This document shows positions 25,927 through 33,876 of a stretch of 64,000 nt of DNA, in pieces. Origin of the DNA: Mucilaginibacter sp. Its GTDB lineage: Bacteria > Bacteroidota > Bacteroidia > Sphingobacteriales > Sphingobacteriaceae. The stretch's first letter is position 1. The number at the start of each line of letters is the position of its first letter. The stretch spans positions 1-64,000 of the forward strand of contig NZ_JAQBOC010000057.1 of the NCBI RefSeq assembly GCF_028288225.1, read 5' to 3'. The notes under the pieces are model-generated. The model worked only from the letters and a program-made list of their open reading frames with translations. It made no database searches and had not been told where the DNA came from. Both the position numbers and the translations under genes were made by a program.

Positions 25927-28125
25927 TTAATTTCCCTTCACTGCAATCAATACACTTGCCCTGTTTTCGCGTACATCAGGGTTAAGGCCTATCGTCATTA
26001 AAAACTTTCCGGTATAGGTTGCTTCGGTTATGGTTGATCTTGTGCCGGGGAATACATTCACCTCACTTATGGTATACATTTTATCCGGGTTTAACCCTTT
26101 CAGGCGGATAGGCATATTGCTGCCTGCACCATACCTGTTGTTTACCAAATAGTTAAACATAATGGCTGTTGTTTTTGCAGGATCGACATACATTATGGAG
26201 GCTACATCATTCTCACGCGGATCCTGTAAGCGGTACTGGTCGCCATGCCAGATCTCTTCACTAAACTGTTTATAAGTATTAACCGCTGCCTGGCAAAATG
26301 CAAGTTCGGCAGGTTTTAATTTGCCTATAACAACATCAAAGCCCAACTTACCCATCATGGCAACATCAACCCTAAACTTTATGGGCTGCTTGCCCCAGTC
26401 GGTAACATGGTTTGAGCTGGTTATTGCAGGATAGAAGTAGGAATACTCCCATTGCATAAAGACCCTTTCAATTGGCTCTGTGTTATCGCTTGGCCAGTAT
26501 TCAGTAAAGTATTTGAGGGCGCCATAATCAACCCTGCCACCACCACCAGAACATAACATCAGGGGTACCTTTGGGTACTTAGCCCTTAACCTGTCAAGCA
26601 CTTTATACAATCCCAGCACATAATCGGTATAAAAGTTCGATTGATTTTTTTCATAAGCCGAATAAGCATTAAAAATAACCGAATTGCAATCCCATTTAAT
26701 ATAAGCCAGATCAGGATTTTTAACAAACAGGTTATCTACTATACCGAATACAAAATCCTGCACTTTAGGGTTGGAGAGGTCAAGCACCAGCTGGTTGCGC
26801 ATGTAAATTTCAGGGCGCTGCGGTTGCTTTATCACCCAGTCGGGGTGTTTTTCATACAGCTCGCTTTTAGGGTTCACCATTTCAGGCTCAACCCAGATCC
26901 CGAATTTTACATCATTGGCTTTAGCTTCCTTTGTTAAAAAGGCAATATCATGCGGAAGCTTTGCTTTGTTCGCTTCCCAATCTCCAAGGCCTGCATGATC
27001 GCCATTGCGCGGGTATTTATTGCCAAACCAGCCATCATCCAGCAAAAACAAATCAACACCCAGTTTTTTTGTATCCTTTAAAAGCCCGGCAAGCTTCTCC
27101 TCATTAAAATCAAAATAGGTTGATTCCCAATTGTTAAGCAGGGTTAAGCGCGAGCCATTGCCATCAACAATTTTATATTTACGCGCCCAGGTTTGCAGGT
27201 TGCGGCTGGCTTCGCCTTTGCCTTTATTGGTAAGGGTATAAACAAACTTCGGCGTTGCAAATTCCACACCGGCTTTAAGATTGTAATCAGCAGCAAAGTT
27301 ATTTATTCCGGCTATCAACCGCAGGTTATTGGCAGGGTCAACCTCAAAGTCTATCCGGAAATTGCCGCTCCACTCCAGGTTCCCGTACATCACCTCGCCC
27401 TCATCTTCGGTAGCAGATTTATTTAACGACACCATAAATACAGGCGGCTGAAAAAGATCGGTCCTTGAACCAAGCTTTGAGTCGAGGGTTTTTATGCCGT
27501 GGTTAAGCTGCTCCTCTTCAGGGGTCATTTCCTTTACCCAATCGCCATGGTAATGTTTAAGCCAATAGCTGCCGGCGCGGATACAAAGATTTGCCGATGC
27601 ATATTTATTGAGCACTACATCCTTTTTTTCGTGATGCTTTATTACGCTCCACTGCTCGGTTACATCCTCGTTATAATAGGTTTGATAATTAAGCGTAACC
27701 TCAAAATCATAAACAGAATCTTTAAGGCTGATGCTGAGCAAACTTACATCGTCATTAATTTTTGTAACGGTATGATTAATATATTTTAGTTCCAATGATT
27801 TATTGCCATCAGCATGGGTTACTGCAATGGCAGGCTCCATAAGGTTGCGGGTGCCGGCGGTAGTATATGCGTTATTATAAGTACCTATACTACCTCCAAA
27901 TTTGTATATTTTAGCAATATTGGCGTATTCGTTTTTTTCAGATAGCTTGCTGCCAAAATACACCATGTTCAGCAGCTTTTCATCAGTAACCTGTAATACC
28001 AGCGCATTATCTTTTGTTTCGATAGGGATAATTACATCCTGCGCCTTCGTAAACGAAACATTGCATAATACATTCAGCGCAATAATTGCCCCTGTTAACA
28101 AACCTTTGGAGTTTATTTTATTCAT
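25927..28125 (-). CDS. Alpha-galactosidase (GH36)
   Basis: Releases alpha-1,6-linked galactose from raffinose-type sugars or galactomannan, probably in the periplasm (signal peptide ending near residue 29, VSFTKAQ). 732 residues. GH36 motifs are complete: LLDDGWFGNKY near 361-371, WVEPEMVNPKS near 411-421, the nucleophile in YIKWDCN (Asp479), CSGGGGRVDYG near 525-535, and the acid/base in WPSDNTEP (Asp547). An N-terminal beta-sandwich (about 30-300) and a C-terminal antiparallel beta domain flank the TIM barrel. The amidohydrolase gene upstream reads the same way but a repeat separates them. Confidence 0.95.
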   Translation of the reverse strand: MNKINSKGLLTGAIIALNVLCNVSFTKAQDVIIPIETKDNALVLQVTDEKLLNMVYFGSKLSEKNEYANIAKIYKFGGSIGTYNNAYTTAGTRNLMEPAIAVTHADGNKSLELKYINHTVTKINDDVSLLSISLKDSVYDFEVTLNYQTYYNEDVTEQWSVIKHHEKKDVVLNKYASANLCIRAGSYWLKHYHGDWVKEMTPEEEQLNHGIKTLDSKLGSRTDLFQPPVFMVSLNKSATEDEGEVMYGNLEWSGNFRIDFEVDPANNLRLIAGINNFAADYNLKAGVEFATPKFVYTLTNKGKGEASRNLQTWARKYKIVDGNGSRLTLLNNWESTYFDFNEEKLAGLLKDTKKLGVDLFLLDDGWFGNKYPRNGDHAGLGDWEANKAKLPHDIAFLTKEAKANDVKFGIWVEPEMVNPKSELYEKHPDWVIKQPQRPEIYMRNQLVLDLSNPKVQDFVFGIVDNLFVKNPDLAYIKWDCNSVIFNAYSAYEKNQSNFYTDYVLGLYKVLDRLRAKYPKVPLMLCSGGGGRVDYGALKYFTEYWPSDNTEPIERVFMQWEYSYFYPAITSSNHVTDWGKQPIKFRVDVAMMGKLGFDVVIGKLKPAELAFCQAAVNTYKQFSEEIWHGDQYRLQDPRENDVASIMYVDPAKTTAIMFNYLVNNRYGAGSNMPIRLKGLNPDKMYTISEVNVFPGTRSTITEATYTGKFLMTIGLNPDVRENRASVLIAVKGN

Positions 28126-28149
28126 GATGTTATAATTGGTTGGTTTAAG

Positions 28150-28302
28150 ATTGAGTCAAGAATCAAGAAGTCAAGAATCAGGATAAAAAATAAAAGAAAT
28201 TAATACATCGCTTTAAGGTGGTCACCTGATTTGTTTTTCTTTTTCCAGGCAAATTAATAACGGCATTACTTTCTTGATTCCTGACTCCTGACCTCTTGGT
28301 TC
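28150..28302. repeat. Repeat family A, copy 2, running into a coding sequence
   Basis: The left arm (28150-28181) repeats gagtcaagaatcaagaagtcaagaatcagg. The right arm (28265-28302) is the inverted version, gattcctgactcctgacctcttggttctc. The right arm encodes the last residues and stop of the minus-strand amidohydrolase. Confidence 0.65.
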
Positions 28303-29573
28303 TCTTTATAAATTACTCCGTTTTTCATCACCAGCTTTACCTGCTTTACTAATTTAATGTCATCAGCAGGGTTGCCTTCAACGGCTATAATATCCGCAAT
28401 ATAACCAGTTTTTATATTACCAAGGTCTTTTAATTGAAAAACTGTCGCATTTACAGTTGTAGCCGACCGCAGTACATCAACCGGCTTCATGCCATAGTCT
28501 GCCATCAGGAGCATTTCGCGTGCATTATCACCATGCGGAAACACGCCAACATCGCCACCCATACAAATAGTTACGCCAGCCTGTAATGCCTGGGTAAACG
28601 AAGTATGTTTCTGCTTTACACTTTCAGGCTCAGGGTTTGTGCCTTTTTTCCAGCCAACATAACTTGCTATGGCTTCGGTGGCGGCTAAAGTTGGGCAAAG
28701 GGCTATCCCTTTTTCCTTCATCAGCTTAAATAATTCGGGGGTGCCGTTATCGCCGTGCTCAATGGTAGTTACGCCGGCAGCTATTGCCCTGCGCATCCCT
28801 TCTACGGTGCCTGAGTGTACGGCAACAATGCGGCCGCTGCTTTTGGCAACTTCTACGGCTGTTTTTAACTCTGCTTCGGTAAAAGTAGGTGCAGCCGTGC
28901 CATCAATCCCCCAGCGATAATCAACATAGATTTTAACTACATCGGCACCATAGCCAATTTGCGAGCGTACAACATGGGTAATACCGTCAATACCGTCAGC
29001 CTCTTCGGCGCCTTTAATTATGCTGGCTTCGGCAACATTGCTTTTAGGCCCATAACTTCCCGTTGCAACAATAGCACGCGTGGCAACCAGCATCCGCGGG
29101 CCGGGAATAACACCTTTATCAATCGCCATTTTTAATCCCACATCATCATATCCAGCACCTTCGGTACCCAGGTCGCGTATGGTGGTAAAGCCTGCCATCA
29201 GCGTTTCTTTGGCATTTACCACGGCACGGGCAGTCCGCTCGGCACGGCTTTCGGTCAATACCTGCCTGTTCCAGCTGGTTTCGTTGTAAGGATGAAGAAA
29301 TAAATGCGAATGCCCCTCTATCATGCCCGGCATTAAGGTTTCTCCTTTCAGGTCAATGATCTTTGCCAACGAAGGGGCAGATATGCTGCCTGGCTCACCC
29401 GCGGCTTCAATACGGTTCCCCTTCACCAGCACCCACCAGCCAGCATGCATTTGCTGCCCGTCAAAAACACGGTCGGGTTTTAAGAGGGTGTAGGAATCGT
29501 TGGGGGTTTGCTGCGCGATGGAGCAGGTAAATGTTAATAAAATAAAAACTAAGGTCAGGTAAAATATTTTCAT
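28266..29573 (-). CDS. Secreted amidohydrolase (imidazolonepropionase/prolidase-like)
   Basis: A 435-residue member of the amidohydrolase superfamily with a signal peptide (ending near CSIAQ, residue 20). Metal-site motifs: the N-terminal GHSHLFLHPYN (H-x-H, near 87-90), KIYVDYRWG with a candidate carboxylated Lys, VAVHSGTVEG, TIEHGD, and the late Asp in MGGDVGVFPHGDN. Related proteins are usually annotated Xaa-Pro dipeptidase or imidazolonepropionase-like, but the substrate is not predictable. The C-terminal tail NQEVRSQESRK is encoded by repeat family A. Confidence 0.85.
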   Translation of the reverse strand: MKIFYLTLVFILLTFTCSIAQQTPNDSYTLLKPDRVFDGQQMHAGWWVLVKGNRIEAAGEPGSISAPSLAKIIDLKGETLMPGMIEGHSHLFLHPYNETSWNRQVLTESRAERTARAVVNAKETLMAGFTTIRDLGTEGAGYDDVGLKMAIDKGVIPGPRMLVATRAIVATGSYGPKSNVAEASIIKGAEEADGIDGITHVVRSQIGYGADVVKIYVDYRWGIDGTAAPTFTEAELKTAVEVAKSSGRIVAVHSGTVEGMRRAIAAGVTTIEHGDNGTPELFKLMKEKGIALCPTLAATEAIASYVGWKKGTNPEPESVKQKHTSFTQALQAGVTICMGGDVGVFPHGDNAREMLLMADYGMKPVDVLRSATTVNATVFQLKDLGNIKTGYIADIIAVEGNPADDIKLVKQVKLVMKNGVIYKENQEVRSQESRK

Positions 29574-29662
29574 GTGTTTATAAGTAGATAGAACAGCAAT
29601 TTAGGCAAAATTATTTTTAATCCCATGCAACCATTTCGCTCTCCTTTTCATCTTACCTTTAA

Positions 29663-30235
29663 ATGATGTTTTTGGAGCATAAATATACTATCGACGAACT
29701 GATTAAAAGATGCAAGGCCAACGAGCGTAAGGCCCAGGAGTTGTTGTATAAACAATTTGCTTCAAAAATGATGGGGGTATGCTTAAGGTATGCTACTGAC
29801 CGGATGGAAGCCGAAGACATGCTGCAGAATGGCTTTATAAAGGTTTTCCAGAAGATTGATGACTACCGGGGCGATGGCTCGTTTGAAGGATGGATCCGCC
29901 GGATAATGGTGCACAGCTCGATTGAATACTACCGCAAATACCATAAAATGGTGCAGATGGTTGACCTTGAGGACGCTTCGGGACATACATCAGTTGATGC
30001 ACTGGCTATGTCAAGGCTGGCAGCTAATGATTTAATGGCATTGATACAGCAGCTGGCACCGGGCTACCGCATAGTATTTAACTTGTTTGCTATTGAAGGC
30101 TACTCACACAAAGAAATTGCCGAAATAACAGGAATAAGCGAGGGTGCATCAAAATCACAGCTTTCAAGGGCGCGGTCGGTATTAAAAGAGCAGGTAATAA
30201 AAATGGAAGGTAAAAGATATGGATATGCAGGATAA
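29663..30235 (+). CDS. ECF-type RNA polymerase sigma factor
   Basis: A 190-residue sigma-70 family factor. Region 2 spans about 25-95 (LLYKQFASKMMGVCLRYATDRMEAEDMLQNGFIKVFQKI, then FEGWIRRIMVHSSIEYYRK). Region 4 spans about 130-180, with the helix-turn-helix YSHKEIAEITGISEGASKSQLSRARSVLK. It overlaps the next gene by 17 bp, as sigma/anti-sigma pairs commonly do. A non-SusCD ECF of this kind usually responds to envelope stress; the inducing signal is unknown. Confidence 0.93.
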   Translation: MMFLEHKYTIDELIKRCKANERKAQELLYKQFASKMMGVCLRYATDRMEAEDMLQNGFIKVFQKIDDYRGDGSFEGWIRRIMVHSSIEYYRKYHKMVQMVDLEDASGHTSVDALAMSRLAANDLMALIQQLAPGYRIVFNLFAIEGYSHKEIAEITGISEGASKSQLSRARSVLKEQVIKMEGKRYGYAG

Positions 30236-30977
30236 AGAATTTGATCAGTTATTTAGCACAAAGCTTGATAATTTTGAAGCAGAGCCTACTGGCCAGGTTT
30301 GGGATGGCATTGTTGAAGGGCTTGACGGCAAACGCCGTTACAAAATGCTTGTGCCATATTTAAGCATCGCCGCCAACATTATTGTTTTAGCCGCAGCGGG
30401 CATCCTGCTCATCCCGCAAAAAACTACTGTTAATCCCAGGCATCCTGATAAAAATAACATTGCTAAAACTAGCCAGCCGGTTAGCGCAGCACCTGTTATT
30501 AAGCCGGATACTTTGAAAGCGCAGCCTCAAAACGCTGTACAGCAACCTGCAGTTGTAAACAGCATGGCCGGTATTAAACATGTTAAACCGGTTGATATTG
30601 CAGTTAATAAAAATGCTGCTCCGGTGGTAGCTGAACCTCAAAGCCCTGTTAAACAGCAAGAGCAGCCCGTATTAGCTGCAGTACAACAAAAACAGGACGT
30701 AATTAACCCTGTTCTGCCTGATAATGGTATCTCATTGGCTACCAAACCGGCATTAACTGCAAACGCATTAACTGCCAATAACAAGCCGGATGACGCAGCA
30801 GCCGTTAAACCCAAACGTAAAGCCCATGGCATCGGCGGTTTACTGAACGCAGTGATAGCCACGGTTGATAAAAGAAAAGATAAATTAATTGAGTTTACCG
30901 ACTCGGACGATGATGAAACCAATGTGATGTCGATTAATCTCGGAGCATTTAAATCTAAAAGGGAGAGAGACAAATAA
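30219..30977 (+). CDS. Membrane-anchored sigma-factor partner (putative anti-sigma)
   Basis: 252 residues with no recognised anti-sigma signature. The N-terminal 40 residues are cytoplasm-like (MQDKEFDQLFSTKLDNFEAEPTGQVWDGI) and are followed by one membrane helix (LVPYLSIAANIIVLAAAGILLI, about 44-65). A long low-complexity Ala/Pro/Val/Lys/Gln periplasmic region follows, with a basic C-terminus containing HGIGGLLNAVIATVDKR. The order sigma, one-helix protein, beta-barrel fits an anti-sigma role, which is inference. A second in-frame ATG at 30225 could be the start. Confidence 0.65.
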   Translation: MDMQDKEFDQLFSTKLDNFEAEPTGQVWDGIVEGLDGKRRYKMLVPYLSIAANIIVLAAAGILLIPQKTTVNPRHPDKNNIAKTSQPVSAAPVIKPDTLKAQPQNAVQQPAVVNSMAGIKHVKPVDIAVNKNAAPVVAEPQSPVKQQEQPVLAAVQQKQDVINPVLPDNGISLATKPALTANALTANNKPDDAAAVKPKRKAHGIGGLLNAVIATVDKRKDKLIEFTDSDDDETNVMSINLGAFKSKRERDK

Positions 30978-31166
30978 TAGTTGAATGAGTTGATTAGGTG
31001 AGTGGTTGATTAGGTTAAACCTGTGTATAGGCTGCCCTATTCAACTCAATCAACTTAATCTAACACAATCAACCAGTGTTGATTAGGTGAGTGGTTGATT
31101 AGGTTAAACCTGTGTATAGGCTGCCCTATTCAACTCAACCAACTTAATCTAACACAATCAACCAGT
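30978..31166. repeat. Repeat family B, copy 2: 89-bp tandem duplication
   Basis: Two nearly identical 89-bp units (30990-31078 and 31079-31166) differ by one visible base (caactcaatc versus caactcaacc). Each unit holds ggttgattaggtt and, later, the partly inverted aactcaatcaacttaatc, so each can fold. It lies between the anti-sigma candidate and the beta-barrel gene, where it would be in the shared transcript. Confidence 0.9.
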
Positions 31167-31194
31167 AACTACTATATTTAAAATACACAATTAT

Positions 31195-32010
31195 ATGAAA
31201 CGATTAATTTTTACCGCAATACTAAGCATAACATTATACGGTGCTTTTGCACAAAAAACATCTTCAGACAGCACTAAAGCCAAGCCTGATTCAGCAAAAA
31301 ATAAAGGCTTTAAACTTTCAGTAGGTTATGGCGACGAAGCCGAACACCACTCGCCAAAAGATACTTCCTATAATGCAAAGGCTTATCCAAAATTTTTATT
31401 CGGCCTTACATTTTCACGGTTCGACCTTGGTTTGGCAACCCTTATTGATAATGGCAGCTTTACTTTATCGCCCCAAAATAACTTTTTACGCTACCGGTCA
31501 TGGAAAACCAGCAACGTAGGTTTCGACCTGGTGCAGATGGGTGTAAGGTTTAACCCTAACTTTAAGATCTATATTTCAGGCGGGTTCGACTGGACCCTGA
31601 TCCGGCTGCGCGATGATATTACCATCCTGCCAAATCAGCCGGTGTTAACTTACCGCCAGGACAACATCGACTATAGCAAAAACCGTTTTTCATCAAGCTA
31701 CCTGCGCATCCCGCTTTCGTTTGATTTCCGCACCAATGAGAACGCTGATGGCAAAAGGGCGCACTTTGTGATCGGTCCTGATGCCGGGTTGCTGCTGAAC
31801 GGGAGGGTTAAGCAGATCAGTAAAGAAAATGGCAAACAAAAATTTGATGACGATTATCATTTTGCAAAAGTCCGTTACGGCGGCTTTGTACGGTTTGGTT
31901 ACGGCGACATGGGCATCTTCGCCAAGTACTACTTTAATGATATGTTTGAGAATAGCCCCGAACAAAAAGGCCTTAAAAACTTCTCATTCGGGTTTACGGT
32001 TGGGTTTTAA
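31195..32010 (+). CDS. Outer membrane beta-barrel protein (porin-like/PorT-like)
   Basis: 271 residues with a signal peptide (MKRLIFTAILSITLYGAFAQ). A polar linker (residues 21-60) and then barrel strands follow: FLFGLTFSRFDLGLATL, WKTSNVGFDLVQMGVRF, FKIYISGGFDWTLIRL, SSSYLRIPLSFDFR, YGGFVRFGYGDMGIFAKYYF. It terminates in FSFGFTVGF with a C-terminal Phe, as expected of an outer-membrane barrel. It is probably in one transcript with the sigma and anti-sigma-like genes, so it may be a target or part of the envelope response. Confidence 0.8.
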   Translation: MKRLIFTAILSITLYGAFAQKTSSDSTKAKPDSAKNKGFKLSVGYGDEAEHHSPKDTSYNAKAYPKFLFGLTFSRFDLGLATLIDNGSFTLSPQNNFLRYRSWKTSNVGFDLVQMGVRFNPNFKIYISGGFDWTLIRLRDDITILPNQPVLTYRQDNIDYSKNRFSSSYLRIPLSFDFRTNENADGKRAHFVIGPDAGLLLNGRVKQISKENGKQKFDDDYHFAKVRYGGFVRFGYGDMGIFAKYYFNDMFENSPEQKGLKNFSFGFTVGF

Positions 32011-32038
32011 GAATAGTTGACTGTACTCCCCATCCGCG

Positions 32039-32208
32039 CGTCATTGCGAGGAACGAAGCAACCTTTACGCAGGACAATCAATGAACCGTTATGCTGATGG
32101 TGACCTTGCAGCTGCCTGATTAGTAACCACAAAATTTTTTACTCCGGTGCATGGATGGCGTAAAGATTGCTTCGAAGCCGGTTGCAGGCAACCAGCCTCG
32201 CAATGACG
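32039..32208. repeat. Repeat D1: MITE-like element, 170 bp
   Basis: Begins cgtcattgcgaggaacgaag and ends cagcctcgcaatgacg, giving 13-bp perfect terminal inverted repeats. The interior is shared with copies at 33671-33846 and 37048-37217. No ORF or transposase is present inside, so mobilisation would need a protein from elsewhere. Elements with such ends are widespread in Bacteroidota and other bacteria. Confidence 0.85.
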
Positions 32209-32233
32209 ATACGGATGAGGCTTGGTTGAACTG

Positions 32234-32288
32234 CTGTATTTCCTGTAACACCTGTAATGCCCTGCAACAACGTTTACAAGAAATACAG
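32234..32288. repeat. Repeat E1: 55-bp imperfect palindrome
   Basis: Runs from ctgtatttcctgtaac to tttacaagaaatacag, forming a long imperfect stem. It carries the core word tgtaacacctgtaa. Four other copies of exactly 55 bp occur in the window. Confidence 0.85.
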
Positions 32289-32354
32289 TCATCGGGCATA
32301 AAATACTCTCCATCGCGCCATTGCAATGAAGATGGATGAGGCTTGGTTGAACTG

Positions 32355-32409
32355 CTGTATTTCCTGTAACACCTGTAATGCCCTGCAACAACGTTTACAA
32401 GAAATACAG
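32355..32409. repeat. Repeat E2: 55-bp imperfect palindrome
   Basis: Identical to E1, 121 bp downstream, including the flanking ggatgaggcttggttgaactg. It lies about 100 bp before the RepA-like gene. Confidence 0.85.
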
Positions 32410-32506
32410 TCATCTACCTAAACACTACCCCTGCTGACAAAACAGTGTCAGCACTTATTTAATAACCGTTGCGGATATTTGGTGTCATACAATCCCACAC
32501 ACCATC

Positions 32507-33592
32507 ATGAACCAACAACATCCCTCCCATGCGGAGCCATGTCCGGCTGCCGAAACTTCTATCTATAACCTTAGCATAGATGACCTCAAACAATCCATCC
32601 GCCAGTTAATTACTGAGCCCGACGACAGCGGAACTCCCTTTATTACCCACACCGGCGATGAATGGCTGGAAATACATGACACCCAACCCGAAAGCCGCGA
32701 GCTGTTTGGCAAGCTTTGGTTTGAGCACGAGCTGTGTATCCTGTTTTCAGACACCAACGTAGGCAAATCAATCCTCGCCGTACAGGTTGGCGGCAGTATT
32801 GCCAAAGGCGAGGGTATTGCCCCGTTTACGCCAATGGCCGGCAAACAACGCGTACTTTATTTTGATTTTGAGCTGTCGGCACGGCAGTTTGGCAACCGCT
32901 ATGTTGACGAGCAAAAGAACCGCCATTATTTCGGGCCCGACTTTGTACGCTCGCAGTTAAACACCTCTATCGAAGTACCTGCCGGTTTCGGCAATTTTGA
33001 GGAATACATTTGCTTTATGATAGCCCACGAGGTAATTGCCAAACAAGCTAAAGTGGTTATTATAGACAACATTACCTACCTGCGCACCGAAACCGAACGC
33101 GCCAAGGATGCACTGCCCTTAATGAAGCAGCTGAAAGCTTTGAAAGAGAAGTTCGGCCTTAGCATTTTGGCATTGGCACATACGCCGAAGCGTGATCGCA
33201 GTCAGCCCATTACCCGCAACGACCTGTCGGGCAGTAAAATGCTCATCAACTTTTGCGACAGTGCTTTTTCTATCGGCGAAAGCTATAAAGACAACAACCT
33301 GCGCTACCTGAAGCAGATAAAGCAGCGCAATACCGAAGAGGTTTATGGCGAACGCAATGTGCTGGTGTACCAGATAACCAAGCCCGGTAACTTTTTGCAC
33401 TACGCCCACATAGGCACCAGCAGCGAATGGGAGCACCTTAAACAACGCACCGACGACGATGCCAGCGAGCTTAATCAACAGATAATGGAACTGCACACCC
33501 GGGGTTTAACCCTCAGGCAGATAGGCACCGAACTGCACCTGTCGCACACCAAAGTAAAACGTATAATTGACGAGCAAAAAGATAACCTGTAA
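32507..33592 (+). CDS. RepA-like AAA ATPase with C-terminal helix-turn-helix
   Basis: A 361-residue RecA-fold ATPase of the RepA/AAA_25 group found on plasmids and integrated elements. Walker A is SDTNVGKS (81-88) and Walker B is KVVIIDNITYL near 185. A sensor-like segment reads LSILALAHTPKR, then LSGSKMLINFCDSAFSIG. The C-terminus LTLRQIGTELHLSHTKVKRIIDEQ looks like a helix-turn-helix. Hexameric RepA ATPases act as replicative helicases. Its partner would be the Toprim-type protein encoded 284 bp downstream. No integrase, relaxase or partition gene is visible. Confidence 0.82.
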   Translation: MNQQHPSHAEPCPAAETSIYNLSIDDLKQSIRQLITEPDDSGTPFITHTGDEWLEIHDTQPESRELFGKLWFEHELCILFSDTNVGKSILAVQVGGSIAKGEGIAPFTPMAGKQRVLYFDFELSARQFGNRYVDEQKNRHYFGPDFVRSQLNTSIEVPAGFGNFEEYICFMIAHEVIAKQAKVVIIDNITYLRTETERAKDALPLMKQLKALKEKFGLSILALAHTPKRDRSQPITRNDLSGSKMLINFCDSAFSIGESYKDNNLRYLKQIKQRNTEEVYGERNVLVYQITKPGNFLHYAHIGTSSEWEHLKQRTDDDASELNQQIMELHTRGLTLRQIGTELHLSHTKVKRIIDEQKDNL

Positions 33593-33640
33593 CACCTGTA
33601 ACATGTGTTACTCCCCGTTACAGGCGTAACAGCCGTAACA
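33588..33640. repeat. GTAACA-rich motif cluster at the 3' end of the repA-like gene
   Basis: Short words repeat here in both orientations: cctgtaacacctgtaac, then atgtgttac, then gttacaggcgtaacagccgtaaca. The core tgtaacacctgtaa is the same as in the E palindromes. Iteron-like or regulator-binding use is conceivable but unproven. Confidence 0.5.
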
Positions 33641-33670
33641 AGATCACCTCCTCTTCCAAAACTCACCACA

Positions 33671-33846
33671 CGTCATTGCGAGGAACGATCCGCCAGCTGG
33701 CGGACTACTAAGGACAATCAACGAACCGTTATGCTGATGGGACCTTACAGCTGCTTGATTGGTAGCCACGTGCTTTTTACTCTCGTGCATGCATAGCATA
33801 GAGATTGCTTCGAAGCAGGTTGCGAGCAACCAGCCTCGCAATGACG
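33671..33846. repeat. Repeat D2: MITE-like element, 176 bp
   Basis: The same terminal repeats as D1 (cgtcattgcgagg / cctcgcaatgacg) with a similar interior. A local replacement near the left end contains the palindrome ccgccagctggcgg. It fills the gap between the repA-like and Toprim genes. Confidence 0.85.
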
Positions 33847-33876
33847 TGATTTTTAATTAATTATTCAATTTCCCAA

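Larger units (their letters stand above)
32011..32506. other. Gene-free gap filled by repeat array D1-E1-D'-E2
   Basis: 496 bp between the beta-barrel gene and the RepA-like gene. It contains the 170-bp D element (32039-32208), palindrome E1 (32234-32288), a D remnant with its middle deleted (about 32319-32333) and palindrome E2 (32355-32409). The 80 bp around E1 (from 32213) and E2 (from 32334) are essentially identical. Frames of about 100 codons across it are shadows of the repeats. Confidence 0.85.

Noticed and set aside
32089..32413. Overlapping ORFs of about 100 codons on the minus strand
   Set aside because: They are translations of the D and E repeats; the same peptides recur at 37098-37340 for that reason.
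33119..33496. 125-residue minus-strand ORF with hydrophobic segments
   Set aside because: Fully antisense to the RepA-like gene, whose domains are clear.
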